A stretch of 64,000 nucleotides of DNA from Bacteroidales bacterium. Its GTDB lineage: Bacteria; Bacteroidota; Bacteroidia; Bacteroidales; UBA4417. Shown here piece by piece: positions 42,097 through 51,790 of this stretch (position 1 is its first letter; every line of letters begins with the position of its first letter). The notes beneath the pieces are model-generated. The model did not search any database. It saw only the letters and a list, made by a program, of their open reading frames with translations, and was not told where the DNA came from. Location: NCBI GenBank assembly GCA_016707705.1, contig JADJHD010000003.1, forward strand, positions 1-64,000, in the 5' to 3' direction. Position numbers and translations under genes: made by a program.

Positions 42097-45027
42097 TTAG
42101 AATTCAACATTTAAGCCAAGAATAAGGGTACGTGCCTGCGGATAGGTTCCGTAATCAATTCCCATTTCAGTGGCACTGTTTCCATATGCATTTACTTCAG
42201 GGTCAAATCCGCTGTACTTGGTGAATGTGAGCAGATTCTGACCGGTCATATAAACGGACATTTTCTTGAAGCCTTTTAATTGCTTATCATCGAGAATCAG
42301 GTATGAAAGGGTCAATGACTTAAGCCTTACATATGAACCATCTTCAACAAATCTTGAGGAATTCCTCACATTATCCATGTTTCCCGAACGTGGAATATCG
42401 GTGATGGTGTTGTCAGGAGTCCATCTTCTAAGCACTGCTGTCGACTGGTTTTTACTGTCGAACATTCCTTCAAGGTCGATGCGTGTGGCATTGTAAATAT
42501 CATTGCCATAACTTCCCTGGAAAAAGATATTCAGGTCGAAGCGCTTGTATGTGAATGTATTGGTAAATCCAAAGATGAAGTCTGGCTGTGCTTCTCCAAT
42601 AACAGTGCGGTCACCGGTATCGAAAATGCCATTATTGTTGACATCCTTGTAAATCAGGTCTCCTGTTTCAGGATCAACACCTTCGGAGATGTATCCGTAG
42701 AAAGATCCCAGAGGAAGACCAACCTTCACGATTGCCACATCTGAGTTATTGCTGTATACCCGGCCAAAATAATAGACATCGGTAAACTTAAGTCCTACAA
42801 CCTTATTCCTGTTGAATGACATATTGAAATCGGTCCTCCATTTCAAATCCTTGTCAATGTTAATGGTGTTCAGGTTGAACTCAATACCCTTGTTTTCGAT
42901 GGTTCCAACATTGGTTTGAATGGTTGTAATGGGCAGATAATTTGGCAACTGTACATTCATCAGTACATCACTGGTTTTCTTCCAGTACATGTCAACATTA
43001 AGGGTTACCCTGGAGTCAAGGGTTGTAAAGTCAATCCCGATATTGGTCTGGTCAGTGGTTTCCCATTTGAGGTCAGGATTTCCATAGGTGTACTGCGATG
43101 AACCTGGTCCTGTAAGCGGATCCTGTGGATTGGGAGTATAACGGTTAAAAGAAGCCAATCCCCACTGTGTATAGTTGGGAATACCTTCCTGATTTCCGTT
43201 TCTGCCCCAGCCTCCGCGAATTTTCAAGTCATCAATAAAGGATAGATCCTTCATGAAACTCTCTGATGAAATACGCCAACCTGTAGAGAATGAAGGCATG
43301 AATCCCCAATGGTGGGCCAGTTTTGAAGATCCGTCTTCACGTAAGCTTACTGTCAGGTAATACTTATTATCATAATCATAGGTGCCTCTTCCAAAAAATG
43401 AAGCAATTGACCATTCCTGCAGACTTGTTCCTCCGGTTACGGTATTTGCAGCCCATAATGACCTTACATATGTTTCTTCCGGCAAATTGCTACCTTCAAC
43501 ATAGGTGTCAGAATACCTGAATTTCTGGATACTGCTTCCGATAAGTCCGGTAAAATTATTCTTCCCGGATTTTTTGACATAATCCAGGGTGTTCTCCCAA
43601 ATCCAGGAGTTGTCATTGCTTTTGTCTGATCGTCCAAGTCCATGTTGCAAACGTCCATAGGTAGTGCGGAATGGATCAAGGTAGTAATCCCACTGGTGAT
43701 TATCCAGTTCTATACCGATTCTTGATTTAAGCACCAGGTCTTTCATAAGCTTTGCTTCAGCCTGAAAACTGCCCAAAATCTTATAATCGGTGGCTTCCTG
43801 ATCAGGGCCTTCCATATAAGCAACAGGGTTCTCCCATGATGGCTGGAATGGGTTTGGTTCGAACCAGCCGCTGCCGTCCTTTTTATAAATTCCAAGGAAA
43901 GGCGGGGTGTTAAGTGCACTCATGATGACACCACCTCTTCCTGAACTGAGATTATCAGGTGTATCCTTGGTTTTTATGCTGCTTACATTGAGGTTGGTTC
44001 CAATTTTCAACCAGGGCTTCAGTTCATTGTCGAGGTTGATTCTTAAAGAGTACCTGTCGAATTTGGCGGGTTTCACTATACCCTCTTCACTGAAGTATCC
44101 TCCCGCAATAAAGTATTTCATTTTATCAGAACCTCCTGAAGCTGAAAGTTGATAGGACTGGTCGAATCCGGTGCCGAAAACTTCATTGCTCCAGTCAGTG
44201 TAACCGGTCCATTTGGGATCCCAGTTGCCCGGATCCAGTTCTTCCCTGAGAGTGCGGTAATCCTTGGTACCCAGCACATCAATTGTCTTTCTGAGCTTCG
44301 ATACCCCGAAATAAGTGTTGAAACTTACCAGTGGAGTATTTGATTCACCACGCTTGGTTGTAATGATGACTACACCATTGGCAGCGCGGGCACCGTATAT
44401 TGCTGAAGATGAAGCATCCTTCAGAACGCTCATTGAGGAAATGTCATTTGGATTCAATCCGTCAACATCCATGGTTGGAACGCCGTCAACAACATAGAGT
44501 GGTTCGTTTCCGGCCAGTACAGAGGTTGCCCCGCGAACCCTAACCGACAAAGCCTGTCCGGGTTTTCCCGATGGTGATGATACCTGAACTCCGGCGGCTT
44601 TGCCCTGTAATGCCTGTGCGGCAGAAACAATCGGACGGTCGCGGAGGTCTTTCTCACTTACAACAGATACTGCAGTTGTAAGGTCTTTCTTCTTCTGGGT
44701 TCCATAACCAACAATTACAATTTCATTGAGATTTCTGGTCTCTTCAAGCAGAACGATATTCAGCATGGTTTGATCACTGATTGTGATCTCCTGCGCTTTA
44801 TATCCGATATAGCTGAACTTCAGAACGCCTGAGTTCAGATTTATTTTGAAGTTTCCGTCAATGTCAGTAATGGTTCCGGTTGATGTGCCTTTCACCTGAA
44901 CGGTCACACCCGGTAACCCCAGCCCACTGGCATCGGATACTTTTCCCTTGATGAGTCTTCCCTGTGCCATTGTCGACAAGGAAAATATCATAAGGATTAT
45001 TAAAGTGTAGAGTCTTGTCATAGCCAA
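42097..45027 (-). CDS. SusC-like TonB-dependent outer-membrane transporter 1
   Basis: A 976-residue SusC/RagA-type receptor. Signal peptide ends about residue 21 (MAQG); a carboxypeptidase-like regulatory domain follows (GKVSDASGLGLPGVTVQVKGTSTGTITDIDG in pieces, about 25-95), then a plug beginning LNEIVIVGYGTQKKKDLTTAVS with NDISSMSVLKDASSSAIYGARAANGVVIITTKRG, then a beta barrel ending PQARTLILGLNVEF. It imports oligosaccharide with its SusD partner, powered by TonB. It is 11 bases upstream of SusD1. On the short side for the family but complete. Confidence 0.95.
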   Translation of the reverse strand: MAMTRLYTLIILMIFSLSTMAQGRLIKGKVSDASGLGLPGVTVQVKGTSTGTITDIDGNFKINLNSGVLKFSYIGYKAQEITISDQTMLNIVLLEETRNLNEIVIVGYGTQKKKDLTTAVSVVSEKDLRDRPIVSAAQALQGKAAGVQVSSPSGKPGQALSVRVRGATSVLAGNEPLYVVDGVPTMDVDGLNPNDISSMSVLKDASSSAIYGARAANGVVIITTKRGESNTPLVSFNTYFGVSKLRKTIDVLGTKDYRTLREELDPGNWDPKWTGYTDWSNEVFGTGFDQSYQLSASGGSDKMKYFIAGGYFSEEGIVKPAKFDRYSLRINLDNELKPWLKIGTNLNVSSIKTKDTPDNLSSGRGGVIMSALNTPPFLGIYKKDGSGWFEPNPFQPSWENPVAYMEGPDQEATDYKILGSFQAEAKLMKDLVLKSRIGIELDNHQWDYYLDPFRTTYGRLQHGLGRSDKSNDNSWIWENTLDYVKKSGKNNFTGLIGSSIQKFRYSDTYVEGSNLPEETYVRSLWAANTVTGGTSLQEWSIASFFGRGTYDYDNKYYLTVSLREDGSSKLAHHWGFMPSFSTGWRISSESFMKDLSFIDDLKIRGGWGRNGNQEGIPNYTQWGLASFNRYTPNPQDPLTGPGSSQYTYGNPDLKWETTDQTNIGIDFTTLDSRVTLNVDMYWKKTSDVLMNVQLPNYLPITTIQTNVGTIENKGIEFNLNTINIDKDLKWRTDFNMSFNRNKVVGLKFTDVYYFGRVYSNNSDVAIVKVGLPLGSFYGYISEGVDPETGDLIYKDVNNNGIFDTGDRTVIGEAQPDFIFGFTNTFTYKRFDLNIFFQGSYGNDIYNATRIDLEGMFDSKNQSTAVLRRWTPDNTITDIPRSGNMDNVRNSSRFVEDGSYVRLKSLTLSYLILDDKQLKGFKKMSVYMTGQNLLTFTKYSGFDPEVNAYGNSATEMGIDYGTYPQARTLILGLNVEF

Positions 45028-45500
45028 TATTGATTAAGTTATTATATAACAGGCTATTGCCATATATTTTAGGTTGGTTGAATTCAGTTTAATTGAGGAG
45101 TTTTTTCAATGCTCTTTAACTTTTGAGCAAATGTCTCCATTGGTTGGTTTGTGTATACTTTATCAGTTGTTCAATGATTCTTTCACATAGTCCAACCTTA
45201 CCGGTAACAAGGAATACAACAGAATCTGTTCATTGCAACCGAATCGATAATCTTTTACTTAGACAGGGGAATAAACCGTTACAGGCTGAATTGGTGATGC
45301 CGGAGGTTTATTCTGAGAACCGGACAAATAGGAGTGCTTTTTAGTAGTTGATTATTGCAACTGAGTGTCCAGAATTATTTGGTCAAACCTGAGAAAACAA
45401 TGTTTCCCATAATGTATTGCTTCATTCTGTAGTTGAATTGGAGAAATGATTCAAATCTCCGGTTCAAACCTTTAAATCAAAAAGCTACTGTATAAAAAAA

Positions 45501-45534
45501 GTAAAGAGTGAGTGAGAGCTCACTCACTCTTTAC
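45501..45534 (-). terminator. Strong intrinsic terminator after the PKD lipoprotein gene
   Basis: Perfect 16-base arms GTAAAGAGTGAGTGAG (45501-45516) and CTCACTCACTCTTTAC (45519-45534) with a two-base centre; in the minus-strand transcript the stem is followed by seven T. The gap 45028-45552 otherwise holds only the presumed promoter of SusC1. Confidence 0.9.
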
Positions 45535-45552
45535 AAGTGTCAGGAGATAATC

Positions 45553-47307
45553 TTATCTTTCAAGAATAGCTGACCAGGATGCACTTGCATCGTGTGCAAC
45601 TGAGATATCAACTGTAACGAATAAATACTCTTTTGCTCCGTTAGTGGCATAGCCCATAACTTCGTATTTATTGGTAGGATTTCCACCGTTTGGTGCTTTT
45701 GTAGCATCTGAATTTTCACCACCATAATATCCTTTGTAGAATCCAATGAATGCAGCTTTACCTGCACCGTTGGTCAAAAGGATAACAGCCCTGTTTGCAC
45801 CTGAAGCAGGTGTGAAGGTGTATGAATGGGTTGCACTTCCAAAGGCAACACCGTTTCCACTGGCAGCAATACCTGCATCGTCGATGCAACCATTGGTTCC
45901 ACCAAAGTAACCGTCGTTACGGGCTGAACCCTTTGTGTCATAGGTGAATACTCCACCAGCACTGAAAGTGAATTCGTCGTCTGGCAGACATGACCAATCG
46001 TCAGGTGTACCGGCAGCTGATCCATTGAAGAAACCAACAGGAACGTTCCACCAATCGCCACTACCCATTGCTGGGCCTACAAATACAGTCATGTCAGCGG
46101 CTTTAACCTTCCATGGAGCTCCCTGAAGAGCTGCATCTGTAAGATCAGCTGTGCTGATGAATACATTTTTCTTACCTGTGGATTCGCCATTGATGTTGCT
46201 TGCTGAATACTGAATCAGGTATGGTCCGCCTCCGGCATATGTATGGGTTGGGGAAGCAGCAGTTGAAGTGTTGCCGTCACCGAAATCCCATGAGTTGGTA
46301 GTAGCACCGGTTGTGGCATTGTTGATGGTAACAGTCATTCCGTTAACTTCAACAGAGAAGGATACGTTTGGCTTGTTTCCTGGAAGAGCAGGCTCCTGTG
46401 ATGGGTCATCATAATGAACCAGTACATGCCTCCAATATCCACCGTCGCCAGCATCCCATTTGTATTGACCTTCAATTATGAGGGTGTCAACAGCGCCTTC
46501 GGTAAGGCTTACGATGTTATACTGAACTGAATCCTGAGGAGTCTTGGTTTCTACGAGGTTTCCTAACTTGAAGAATCCAATGAAAGCACCTTTGCCAATG
46601 GCAGTGATTTTTGGGGTGGTTCCGTTGATGATTCTGAAGGTATGTGTGCCACTTCCCCATGCTGAAAGGTCAGTGCCATCACCGTTAACCATTGGGTCAG
46701 CAGTTGATGCGCAAATATTTTCTGGGGTGAACCAGCCACCTTCTGCCCAATAATCTCCGTTAGCATTGTATTCCATTGTGCCATCGCGGTGGAAAATCCA
46801 CTCGTCGTTCAGCATACATGGACGGTTAGCCAATTCGTCATTGCCTTTTCCCTGTGCCCACCAAACGGTTGTATGATCCCAAGGACCACACTCAATCGGG
46901 TAACGGCCGGTGCTGACATCACGAATCAGTTTCCAGGTCTGCATATCAGAACCAGCAAGCTTGGTGAGAAGCACGTTAGGATCTGTAACAGCAACCTTCT
47001 GAGTATATGAGTCGGTCTTTCCACCTGATGATTTTGCAGTCATGGTAACTGTGTACTCTGCTGCTGAAGGGAAAGTGTGAACAGGGTTTACTTCTGTTGA
47101 TGCGGCTGTACCATCACCGAAATCCCAGCTTACTGTAGCGTAATTCTGTGAAGTGTTGGTGAAAGTAAACTTAAGGAAATCAGATGCATCCTGTGAATAA
47201 GTGAAACCGGCAATTACGTCAGCTTCTTCTTCATCCTTGCAGGAAAACAGCAGTGGGATAACCAGCAGTAATAATACTGCCCAACTGTACTTGTTAAAAT
47301 GTTTCAT
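45553..47307 (-). CDS. Surface lipoprotein with two PKD domains, duplicated architecture
   Basis: A 584-residue lipoprotein (LLFSC, Cys23, then KDEEE, an acidic lipoprotein-export-like signal). It is built as a duplication: PKD domain (SWDFGDGT, about 35-105) plus an about 200-residue Trp-rich domain (DEWIFHRDGTMEY), then PKD (SWDFGDGN, about 325-395) plus a diverged copy (DDEFTFSAGGVFTY). It has no catalytic motif and probably is a surface glycan-binding protein in the place of SusE/SusF. It lies between the two SusCD groups, with its own terminator, so it is likely expressed alone. Confidence 0.82.
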   Translation of the reverse strand: MKHFNKYSWAVLLLLVIPLLFSCKDEEEADVIAGFTYSQDASDFLKFTFTNTSQNYATVSWDFGDGTAASTEVNPVHTFPSAAEYTVTMTAKSSGGKTDSYTQKVAVTDPNVLLTKLAGSDMQTWKLIRDVSTGRYPIECGPWDHTTVWWAQGKGNDELANRPCMLNDEWIFHRDGTMEYNANGDYWAEGGWFTPENICASTADPMVNGDGTDLSAWGSGTHTFRIINGTTPKITAIGKGAFIGFFKLGNLVETKTPQDSVQYNIVSLTEGAVDTLIIEGQYKWDAGDGGYWRHVLVHYDDPSQEPALPGNKPNVSFSVEVNGMTVTINNATTGATTNSWDFGDGNTSTAASPTHTYAGGGPYLIQYSASNINGESTGKKNVFISTADLTDAALQGAPWKVKAADMTVFVGPAMGSGDWWNVPVGFFNGSAAGTPDDWSCLPDDEFTFSAGGVFTYDTKGSARNDGYFGGTNGCIDDAGIAASGNGVAFGSATHSYTFTPASGANRAVILLTNGAGKAAFIGFYKGYYGGENSDATKAPNGGNPTNKYEVMGYATNGAKEYLFVTVDISVAHDASASWSAILER

Positions 47308-47557
47308 TTTAATTGGTTTTTGAGGTTAGAAAAAATAATGATTAATAATTGAGGTAAAGCTTGTTTAACGTCATTTCATAGTATTGAGGTTCTCGATGAA
47401 CTTCAATGTTTGTTACAGGAAACAAAATTTGTTTATACTCTGTTTCTTAACCTGTAAAGGTACTTAAATCAAGTTAAATAGTAAACTTTTTAACTTATTT
47501 TCTGGCATTTTTTTCGTTAATTACCTATTTGGAGGTCATTTTTTACACTTTTTGAAT

Positions 47558-47677
47558 AAGAAGGCTGAAAATATGGCATCTCAGTCCATTGGGCCTGTTT
47601 TGAGAAAACCAGATTAAACAAAAACAGCCTCTGGTCTGCCGTGATTCATTTCCATTATTCCATATTTCAGCCTTCTT
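47558..47677. repeat. 120-base element with inverted ends in gap between GH30 and PKD genes
   Basis: AAGAAGGCTGAAAATATGG (47558-47576) and CCATATTTCAGCCTTCTT (47660-47677) are inverted repeats with one extra base; inside, TGTTTT/AAAACA segments can also pair. It lies in the 432-base gap 47308-47739. It could be a terminator-like fold for the upstream transcript, or a small TIR element (MITE-like). Nothing else is seen in the gap. Confidence 0.55.
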
Positions 47678-47739
47678 TGTTTTGCTTATATATTGAGCAG
47701 TTTTAAATTCTTTTCAAGACAAATTTAGAGGTCTCAATC

Positions 47740-49227
47740 CTATCTCCAAACATAGGTCGCAACTGAGCCTGCATCCAGTTTTGCTATGGTTTTGCGACTC
47801 CCCGACTGAATGTTGAAGCTTATTTGTTTATTCCCATTGTTTAGCACAATAAGCACTTTTGTCCCGTCAGGGTTTATAAAGGCAACATTGGGTAGCGCTT
47901 CAGGAATATTACTTGCTGTTCTCACAGCTCCACTTTTTACAAATTTGGAAGCATGGGCTACGATATAGTAGGAAACATTTCTGAAAACCGATCCGCTTGC
48001 AATGGTTAACGCTCCCTCACAACGGTCGCAGCCTCCTGTGGTATGCGGCTCATAGTAGGGATCACTTGCCAGATTCCACTCCAGTACATTCTTGCTCCAG
48101 TTTCTGGGTGCACCAATAATCAGGTTTTGAATATGCCATTTCATATCCGGTCCAAAGTTGCTCGGACCACCCACCCATTGCTCAGTGAAATAGACATTCT
48201 TATCAGGATGAGCCTGATGGACTTGTGATAATGCTGAAATATCTCCACCATACAAATGGAAGCCTGATCCGTCAATATATTTTGCAGCAGCGGCATCATT
48301 CAGGATATTGGTCGGATAATCCGGACGATCACAATTATGATCGTAAAGGATAATTTTGGTTTTGATGCCAGACTGCTCAAAGTCCGGACCCAGGAAATTC
48401 TTTATAAAGTCGCGCTGTTCCTGCCAGCTCATCGACATACTTGGGTTGTTGTTCGGATTCAGGGGCTCATTCTGAATGGTGATGGCATCAATCGGAATAC
48501 CCTCAGCTTCCATCTGCTGAATATATTTTACGAAGTATTTTGAATAGGCATCGTAATACTCGGTTTTCAGACTTCCCCCGATTGAACTTTGGTTCGTTTT
48601 CATCCATACCGGTGCCGACCATGGCGAGCCCAGTATCTTAAGTGCCGGATTGTAGAATAGTGCCCTCTTGAGCACAGGTATCAGGTTTTCCTTGTCTTTG
48701 GCAAGACTGAAATTGTAAAGTCCGGGATCTGTTTGTCCTGCCGGCATATCATCATAGGAGAATACTGTTGCATCGAGGTCAGAAGCTCCGATGCTGATTC
48801 TGATGTAACTCAAACCTATGCATCCACTGTCAGGCGAGAATAACTCCCTGATTACCGACTCCCGCATCGATTGCTCAAGTTTATTGATAACGTAGGCACT
48901 TCCACCGGTAAGGGAAAAGCCAAATCCATCCATCACCTGAAATAGCTGGGTAGTATCTATTTCAATGGTCGGAAAAGTGTTCACGGAATTGGAAAAGCTT
49001 AACCCAACAACACTCTGCCTCAGCAAGGATGATTTATCGGCATTGGTAAGCCATACGTCAACATCTTTATGGGTGAGCGTTGAATCAGGCATGGTATCCT
49101 GAGGATCCTGCGGATTCTTATCCTCACTTTTATTACAGCTGAATGATGAGAAGAAGCAAAATAGGATTAGTAAGGCTATAGGTGCTATTCCCTTAATCTG
49201 TTTTAACAATGAAACAGTTGTTCTCAT
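47740..49227 (-). CDS. GH30 glycoside hydrolase lipoprotein 2
   Basis: A 495-residue lipoprotein (FFSSFSC, Cys31). The GH30 barrel begins with LFQVMDGFGFSLTGGSAY and has acid/base Glu in ITIQNEPLNP and nucleophile Glu in VYFTEQWVGG, and a C-terminal beta domain with VLIVLNNGNKQISFNI. It is diverged from the GH30 at 32232, so the two may differ in linkage or chain length. It lies 44 bases downstream of the GH16 gene on the same strand. Likely works on beta-1,6-glucan at or near the cell surface. Confidence 0.92.
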   Translation of the reverse strand: MRTTVSLLKQIKGIAPIALLILFCFFSSFSCNKSEDKNPQDPQDTMPDSTLTHKDVDVWLTNADKSSLLRQSVVGLSFSNSVNTFPTIEIDTTQLFQVMDGFGFSLTGGSAYVINKLEQSMRESVIRELFSPDSGCIGLSYIRISIGASDLDATVFSYDDMPAGQTDPGLYNFSLAKDKENLIPVLKRALFYNPALKILGSPWSAPVWMKTNQSSIGGSLKTEYYDAYSKYFVKYIQQMEAEGIPIDAITIQNEPLNPNNNPSMSMSWQEQRDFIKNFLGPDFEQSGIKTKIILYDHNCDRPDYPTNILNDAAAAKYIDGSGFHLYGGDISALSQVHQAHPDKNVYFTEQWVGGPSNFGPDMKWHIQNLIIGAPRNWSKNVLEWNLASDPYYEPHTTGGCDRCEGALTIASGSVFRNVSYYIVAHASKFVKSGAVRTASNIPEALPNVAFINPDGTKVLIVLNNGNKQISFNIQSGSRKTIAKLDAGSVATYVWR

Positions 49228-49271
49228 CTCGGTTTTTTCAACTATCCTCCTGAAATCTCAGGAGAATTTAA

Positions 49272-50126
49272 TTATTCCATCTTCATTTTGTAGTAACGAA
49301 CATAGTCAACTTCCATAGAAGCAGGGAAGGCTGCCTCATCAATACCCTGCTGTCCGCCCCAGTCTCCGCCAACAGCAAGATTGAGAAGAATATGAAAGCG
49401 CTTGTCAAATGGCCATGCCTTATATCCGCTCCCTTCATTATCAAATGAAAAAAGCAGCTGATCATCAATATAACCCTTAATACAGGCAGGCGTCCAGTCA
49501 AGGCGGTATTTGTGAAAACTGCTCATGGCACCTTCAACCTTGCGGACTGCAGTTTTCTGGGTATTTATTCTCCAGTAGTATGCTTCAGAATGTGTGCTTA
49601 TATGAATTACATCAGGATCATAACCCACATGTTCCATAATGTCGATTTCTCCTGATTGTGGCCAGCCGCCATATTCCCAGTCAGTAGGAAGCATCCAGAT
49701 GGCAGGCCAGGTGCCCTTCCCACCAGGCACTTTGGCACTTGCCTCAATACGACCATAAAGGAAATCTGCCTTGTACTTCGTTACAAGTCTGGCAGAACTG
49801 AAATTCTTGCCATTTACCAACTCCCTGATCGCTGTTACCTTTAGCGTACCATCTGAAACATTTGCATTCCTGAGTTCATTGGTATAATACTGCAATTCAT
49901 TGTTTCCCCAGCCGCTTCCTCCAATATCATAACCCCATTTGGTGGAGTCAGGAAGGCCGGCATAATTGAATTCATCTGACCAGCTGGGCGTTTCTTCGAA
50001 TGCTGAAACTGTGGTATCCTTACCTGTTGGAATATCTTTTTTTGGTTTGTCCATAGTTGTTGCAGATGACAGAAATATAAGCATCAACAGACAACCGGAA
50101 AAAAGTAAAAGTCCTTTTGTTTTCAT
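49272..50126 (-). CDS. GH16 laminarinase-type glucanase
   Basis: A 284-residue secreted enzyme with an N-terminal hydrophobic signal (to about residue 23) and one GH16 domain: WSDEFNYAG, GGSGWGNNELQYYT, the catalytic GEIDIMEHVG, and NLAVGGDWGG, the laminarinase-like pattern for beta-1,3-glucan. It lacks the Calx-beta module of the second GH16 in the locus. It is the third gene of the SusC2-SusD2 group; a perfect 11-base hairpin lies just before its ATG. Followed 44 bases later by GH30. Confidence 0.94.
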   Translation of the reverse strand: MKTKGLLLFSGCLLMLIFLSSATTMDKPKKDIPTGKDTTVSAFEETPSWSDEFNYAGLPDSTKWGYDIGGSGWGNNELQYYTNELRNANVSDGTLKVTAIRELVNGKNFSSARLVTKYKADFLYGRIEASAKVPGGKGTWPAIWMLPTDWEYGGWPQSGEIDIMEHVGYDPDVIHISTHSEAYYWRINTQKTAVRKVEGAMSSFHKYRLDWTPACIKGYIDDQLLFSFDNEGSGYKAWPFDKRFHILLNLAVGGDWGGQQGIDEAAFPASMEVDYVRYYKMKME

Positions 50127-50140
50127 GATTTTGGTAAGTA

Positions 50141-50171
50141 AGGAACTGGCTGATGAATCCAGCCAGTTCCT
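50141..50171 (-). promoter_or_regulatory. Hairpin between SusD2 and GH16 genes
   Basis: AGGAACTGGCT (50141-50151) and AGCCAGTTCCT (50161-50171) form a perfect 11-base stem with a nine-base loop, about 14 bases before the GH16 ATG in transcript direction. It has no run of T after it, so it looks like an mRNA-stability or partial-termination element more than a full terminator. Confidence 0.6.
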
Positions 50172-50283
50172 GTCAACAACAAATTCAACCTCAAAACCTG
50201 TCTTTAAACATTTATGAATCCAGGTAAAAATCCATAATGTTATTCCAATATTTAGTTATTGAATTGTGGAAGGTTCCACACTA

Positions 50284-51780
50284 TCAATAATTAGGATTTT
50301 GCACCATTTGGGTGTTTGCAAGCTCAGCAAGCGGAATTGGCAGAATCTCATTCTTTCCAGCTGTGAAATTCTTGAATGCCAAAGCACTTGCAGCCTGACC
50401 GGTTCTAACCAGGTCAAAGAAGCGATGTCCTTCTGTAGCAAGTTCAAGTCTTCTTTCCTTGTAGATATTCTCAAGGGTAGCCGGTACTGATGCCAGTCCA
50501 ACGCGCTGACGAACCAAATCAAGATAATGCTGTGCCTTGTTCAGGTCACCACCGCCCCTTACAAGGGCTTCAGCTTCCATCAGGTAAGTGTCGGCAAGGC
50601 GCATTTCGATTACGTTGTAAGGATAATTCAGAACGAGGTCTCCACCACCGGTTGAATAGAATTCAATAAGCGGAGCATATTTCTGCATGAAGTATCCGGT
50701 GTTATTGTAACCAGGAATGTAGGTAGCAACTCCGGCTTTTTGCAAACTGTCGATGTTTGAAACAGTGTAGCGATAGCGTGGGTCGCCCTTAATCAGGTTA
50801 ACCAAATCAACAGTTATAGTATTGAAACCCCAGCCCTCCTTATAGGTTGGTCCTACATATCCGCGGGGCCCAATCATCTGAACCATGACATTTCCTTCAC
50901 TGAGGTTCGAATATCCGCCCCAGTATTCATTGGCGAGTGAAGTGTGAGAAATCTCGAAAATGCTTTCCTTGTTGAACTTATTGTCAGGACGGAAAATAGA
51001 GCCAAAGTCAGAAATCAGTTCATAGTTTGCAGAGGTATTCACCTGCTCAAAATAATTGGCAGCTTCCTGCATTCTTGATTCGTTATTCTGGAAAAGGATT
51101 ACTTTCCCAAGATAAGCTGTTGCAGCCATTTTAGTAACCCTTCCGAGTTCATCACTTGGCACGGTTTCAGGCAGATCGGGAATTGCATCCTTCAAATCCT
51201 GTTCAATCTGTGCATAAACGGCTTCCGGGGTTGCTTGTGTTACATTGAACATTTCAGCTGCTCCCAATGGATTAAGAATCAACGGTACGTTCTTGAACAA
51301 GCGAACAAGGTCAAAATAAAAATATGCACGGATGAACTTGGCTTCAGCTGTAATTCTGGCCTTTTTGGAGGCAGAAAGGTCAGGAACACCGTCTATCTTG
51401 GTAAGCAGAACATTCACGCGGAATATTCCCTTGTAGCTTCTGTCCCAGAATTGTCCCTGGGGACCAATGCCTGCGTCAACACTAAAGTTGCTCCAGGCTT
51501 GCCAGTCGGGAACGTCGGAAGCATCACCACCACCGGCGTAGCAATCATCAGATGCGCTATTCAGCATTCCTACACGGCAGGAATATTTATTGTTTTCAAT
51601 TTCCTTGCCAAGAGCATCATAGGCTGCTGTAAGTCCTGACATGAGTTCTGATTCATTCTTGTAGTAGTTTGATTCCAGGCTTTTGCCTTTGGGCGTGACT
51701 TCCAGGAAGTCCTTACCGCAGGAATTGAGGAGCAGGGTGCCTGCGATTACCAGCCCTATATATAAAGTTATCTTTTTCAT
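50284..51780 (-). CDS. SusD-like glycan-binding lipoprotein 2
   Basis: A 498-residue RagB/SusD lipoprotein (LLNSC, Cys21, then GKDFLEVTPKG). The SusD N-terminal domain has EARFIRAYFYFDLVRLF-type helix (AEAKFIRAYFYFDLVRLFKNVPL) and the C-terminal signature RRLELATEGHRFFDLVRTG and final QNPNY. It pairs with SusC2, 10 bases upstream, to capture and import oligosaccharides. This copy is intact, unlike SusD1. Followed by GH16 after 157 bases with a hairpin. Confidence 0.95.
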   Translation of the reverse strand: MKKITLYIGLVIAGTLLLNSCGKDFLEVTPKGKSLESNYYKNESELMSGLTAAYDALGKEIENNKYSCRVGMLNSASDDCYAGGGDASDVPDWQAWSNFSVDAGIGPQGQFWDRSYKGIFRVNVLLTKIDGVPDLSASKKARITAEAKFIRAYFYFDLVRLFKNVPLILNPLGAAEMFNVTQATPEAVYAQIEQDLKDAIPDLPETVPSDELGRVTKMAATAYLGKVILFQNNESRMQEAANYFEQVNTSANYELISDFGSIFRPDNKFNKESIFEISHTSLANEYWGGYSNLSEGNVMVQMIGPRGYVGPTYKEGWGFNTITVDLVNLIKGDPRYRYTVSNIDSLQKAGVATYIPGYNNTGYFMQKYAPLIEFYSTGGGDLVLNYPYNVIEMRLADTYLMEAEALVRGGGDLNKAQHYLDLVRQRVGLASVPATLENIYKERRLELATEGHRFFDLVRTGQAASALAFKNFTAGKNEILPIPLAELANTQMVQNPNY

Positions 51781-51790
51781 AGTTTTTCAA

